Shown piece by piece: positions 61,041-64,000 of a stretch of 64,000 bases of DNA; position 1 is the first letter of the stretch, and each line of letters begins with the position of its first letter. The translations under genes and the position numbers were made by a program. The notes below the pieces were generated by a model. It made no database searches. It was not told the DNA's origin and saw only the letters and a program-made list of their open reading frames with translations. The DNA lies in the NCBI GenBank assembly GCA_013397455.1, contig VYZB01000135.1, positions 502,867 to 566,866 on the forward strand, given 5' to 3'. This DNA is from Crotophaga sulcirostris. Lineage: Eukaryota; Chordata; Aves; Cuculiformes; Crotophagidae.

Positions 61041-64000
61041 TTTTGTGCTTGTTACTTAACACAAAGCTTGAAATGCAGTTGAGGCAATCGATCACATTTT
61101 TTGATAACTGTGTTTATTGTATTTTCCTGAGCATAGCCCACAGGTTATTTGAAAGAACAACTTTTGATTTGGCAGAAGTTTGGATTGTTTATATATACAC
61201 AAATACATATGCCGGCATATGCATATGTGGGTAAGGCAAGAGCAAGTTTACTTCAGCACATCCCCTCTTCCAGCAGTCATCAGTTACAGTTCCTCAGCAA
61301 TCATCAGTCCCTGTTGCCTCTCCCTTCAGCCTCTGATTCCTTGCCTGCTCCACTAACACTTTTCTGCTTGATTTTGTGGGGGTCCTCAAAAGTTTAGGTC
61401 TTCTGAGGCTCTTTTTTTGAGGTGTGGGTGCAACTTATGTCTGTAGTGTGTTCTTATGATGATGCAGATTTAGATATTTCACTAGACACAAAAATCAATC
61501 CATGTGGAAAATCCTGTGACCTTCACCTCTGGAACAGAAAGCATAACAATGCATCCTCACTACCAGCCCAAACCAGCCTTTTCTAGTAGCAGCGTGAAAA
61601 TAAGCTGCTCGGGTTCTGCTTTGCTTTCCAACAAACTGTGGAGATCCGTGTTAGAGGAACTTTCACCAGAGAAAATGCAAATGCAGTGTTCAGTGAGAGG
61701 TGTAAGGAACATAAATAACCTCGGTCCATTTCAAGTATAATTGCTGCAGTTTTTGTGGTTAGCAGTGGGAAAAAAAAAAGACAAGTTTTTTTTTTTAAAT
61801 ATATTTTAAAGAGCTTTGGAAGTGCTCCGTCAGCATACTGGGCAGTGAGCTTAGCACAGAAGTCAGAATGAGGAGCCTGGATTTCTGGAGACAAAATGTT
61901 AATGCGTGATAATGTGGGGACTTGTCATCCAGAATGGGTTAATGTGGTAACAAAACAGCAGTGTTTCTCCCAAGTTCAAAATGGAGCTTCTTAGTAAATC
62001 AGCTGCCTCATGCAAAAATACAAGCAGAAACCAGACACAGAGGTGAATTGCCTGAGGGTCTCACATATTTCAAAGCAGAGAAATGTAATGATATCTTAAA
62101 GGGATATAGGCAAGCCAAGGAATACCTGTGGCATCTGATTACAATAATAGAAATTCTGCTGAAAGGCTTAGGAAGATTAACAATATTAACCTTGCTTTCT
62201 TATTTATTCCATCTTCTTTGATAAGCAAAGCCTCAGTAATCCAATGACAGTGGCTCTAAGACTGTTAGTTGTTGTCACTATTCTCACTTGAAAATAAATA
62301 TTTTATATTATTTAAGGTAATGTCTTCACTACACATAGTGACATAATTTTAACTTAGACAAAATCAAAATATGGAACATGAAAGAAGAAGAAACAAGGCA
62401 AGACAGCAGCTCAGTGTATTAATTGCAGAGCTTTAAAAGTTCTGGGCCATGGTCAGACTATCATTGCAGAAATAACTGTGACATCCAAAAACTTACTGAT
62501 TGTCAAGCCAAGGCTGTTTGCTTACACGGATCAGCAGATGGAAAAGATTGGCATAGATCCTGTTTACAATAAGGGCAAAGTGTGCAAGCAAAAGAAGTCT
62601 TATTATTGTTTTCTAAAAGGAGGTCAGCAAACCATGAAGATACCCAAGCAGATTTGGGACGTGTAATAACATCTCTGCTCGGTTAACAAAAAAGCAAAAC
62701 CAAACAAAGGTGAGCTCATTGAAAGTAGTCTGCCTGGCCTGTGACACATAGGGTTTTCTGTAGGTTGAGTCTGTGTCTGGGTCACAGATTATGAACCAAA
62801 GAGTATAAACAGCAACAGCAGCACATCAGACTGGTGGGTAACAGCACTTGCTGGCATGGATGTGCCTGTAGGCAAGACAACACAGATGCTCGAGATTGCC
62901 TGGCGCATGGTCTTCAGCAGCAGTGCAGATCTCCTTGTTCATTTATTATCAGTGATTTGCCCTGTTTTATATAGACAAATATTCTCCTGGCATTTTTTTT
63001 GTGGTGTTTCCTTTTTTTTTTTTGAGCAAAATGCAAACTTAGCTGAAATCTAATTTTGTTGGAAAAGGATTTGGGTGAACTTGCTTAAATAAACTCAACC
63101 CATTTATCAACTGTAGAGTCTGAGCTTTGGCCCCAAAGAAGACTAGCTGATGGTGATATTGAGAGCACTGTGTTTTCAGGTCATTTAATGAGCAACATCA
63201 TGGTTCTGGCATCTTACAGAGTGACTCTGAGGACAGTGTGTTCTGCTACAGTGATCCAGGACCATAATCCCAGTCTGCATTTATCCCCACATCAAATCTG
63301 AGTGGCTCCATCCAGCTCCTTTGGACTGACACTGGTACAAAAGAAATCAAAAAGCAGCTACTTAACTTCTACATTTCCTGACTTTTCAGTACATTTACAA
63401 ATCATAACCTTCCTATTAGTATAAAGTATGTTTTTATACCTAATATTCAGCTATAAATGCCAAAGGATGCCAGACCACAGATCTTGACACAGCATTAGTC
63501 TGCCAAAAGACACAGTAGAACATTTTTACGCAGATGTTGCAGTAACTGATAAATCCACATCGCCTAAAAACATCCAGAATTATTACATGTGGCATCTTTA
63601 AATGTGTCCTGTGCTACATGCTCTTGAGATATTGACCGATTCATTAAGTGAATTCATTATGTGAATTACACGTACTAGCCTTGAGTCTCAAAGTTTTTCC
63701 TTAGACGTCTGTTGTTGAGGGTAGGCACAAGGCACTGATGGCTTTGTTTGGGTCTGAAATAGCTACTCCTGGCTTGTACCATATCTGAAAGGTCCAAGAC
63801 ATTAAGGAATCAGGCACAGGTAGAATCAAAAGGCAGTGAAACATTATATCGGGTAGACTTTAACAGCATTTCCGAGATGAGTCCTGGGACCATTGCAACA
63901 CGATCACTGGGAATTGGATAAGCATGTAGCCAGGTTTCAGGAACTCAGCAGCTTTGCTTTGGTTTCCACCTGCATTTGTCCGTGAGTTTGGTGGAGAAAA

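Larger units (their letters stand above)
1..64000 (+). other. FBLN1: FBLN1 (fibulin-1) gene, internal portion of the transcription unit
   Basis: The recognised exons run in order on the + strand with GT-AG junctions and compatible phases. They give three anaphylatoxin-like modules, an acidic linker, nine EGF modules and two alternative fibulin-type C-termini. This is the fibulin-1 architecture; fibulin-2 has a much longer N-terminal region, and fibulins 3-5 and 7 lack the anaphylatoxin modules. The paired C and D ends, such as SRHGTV then FVAKLFIFVSAQL in C and [10 protein letters not shown] in D, are specific to fibulin-1. Fibulin-1 is a secreted calcium-binding glycoprotein of basement membranes, elastic fibres and plasma. 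Missing here are the promoter, 5' UTR and signal-peptide exon (upstream) and the last D exon (apparently downstream). Exons 2-15 encode about 658 residues, as expected for mature fibulin-1C. A close FBLN1 paralog is not fully excluded. Confidence 0.95.
47050..64000 (+). other. FBLN1: Last D-form intron (5' part, at least 17 kb)
   Basis: No sequence resembling the expected last D exon (a conserved segment ending with an aromatic-rich SEYWF-type terminus in human) was seen when reading to the window end. The intron holds a plus-strand CR1 (56310-57998), tandem repeats at 48753-48804, 49171-49226 and 60981-61040, and purine-rich sequence around 49740-50600. The remainder is unremarkable AT-rich DNA. 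A short or divergent exon could have been missed by eye. Confidence 0.7.

Overview
The window is vertebrate nuclear DNA, most likely from a bird or another sauropsid. It has compact GT-AG exons in long AT-rich introns, and three CR1 non-LTR retrotransposon fragments, the typical interspersed repeat of these genomes. I see no operons, prokaryotic genes, CRISPR arrays or RNA genes.

One gene explains all of the recognisable coding sequence: FBLN1 (fibulin-1), on the + strand. The window opens inside intron 1, so the promoter, 5' UTR and signal-peptide exon lie upstream. Sixteen coding exons are found. Exons 2-4 (2617-16723) carry the three anaphylatoxin-like modules. Exon 5 (19184-19243) encodes an acidic linker. 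Exons 6-14 (21452-31489) carry nine EGF modules; EGF2 to EGF9 have the calcium-binding consensus. After exon 14 the gene offers two alternative 3' ends: exon 15 (39342-39696), with its own stop and AATAAA signal, which gives the fibulin-1C terminus, or exons 16 and 17 (44768-44910, 46918-47049), which start the fibulin-1D terminus. The last D exon was not found up to 64000 and is probably downstream.

Exon numbers assume human-like numbering with one exon upstream. All splice phases agree. Joining exons 2-15 on paper gives about 658 residues before the stop, which matches mature fibulin-1C and implies that the missing exon 1 encodes little more than the signal peptide. The product is a secreted extracellular-matrix and plasma glycoprotein that binds fibronectin, laminin and related matrix partners.

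By region: 1-2616 is intron 1 with a minus-strand CR1; 2617-31489 holds exons 2-14; 31490-47049 holds the alternative C and D exons with a 70-base assembly gap; 47050-64000 is intron with a longer plus-strand CR1, several short tandem repeats and no supported exon. The points most worth a second look are the C/D alternative ends, a stop codon built into the exon 14 donor, a T15/C24 tract beside the exon 7 acceptor, the missing D exon, and whether this locus is the FBLN1 ortholog or a close paralog. I found no convincing new biological system.
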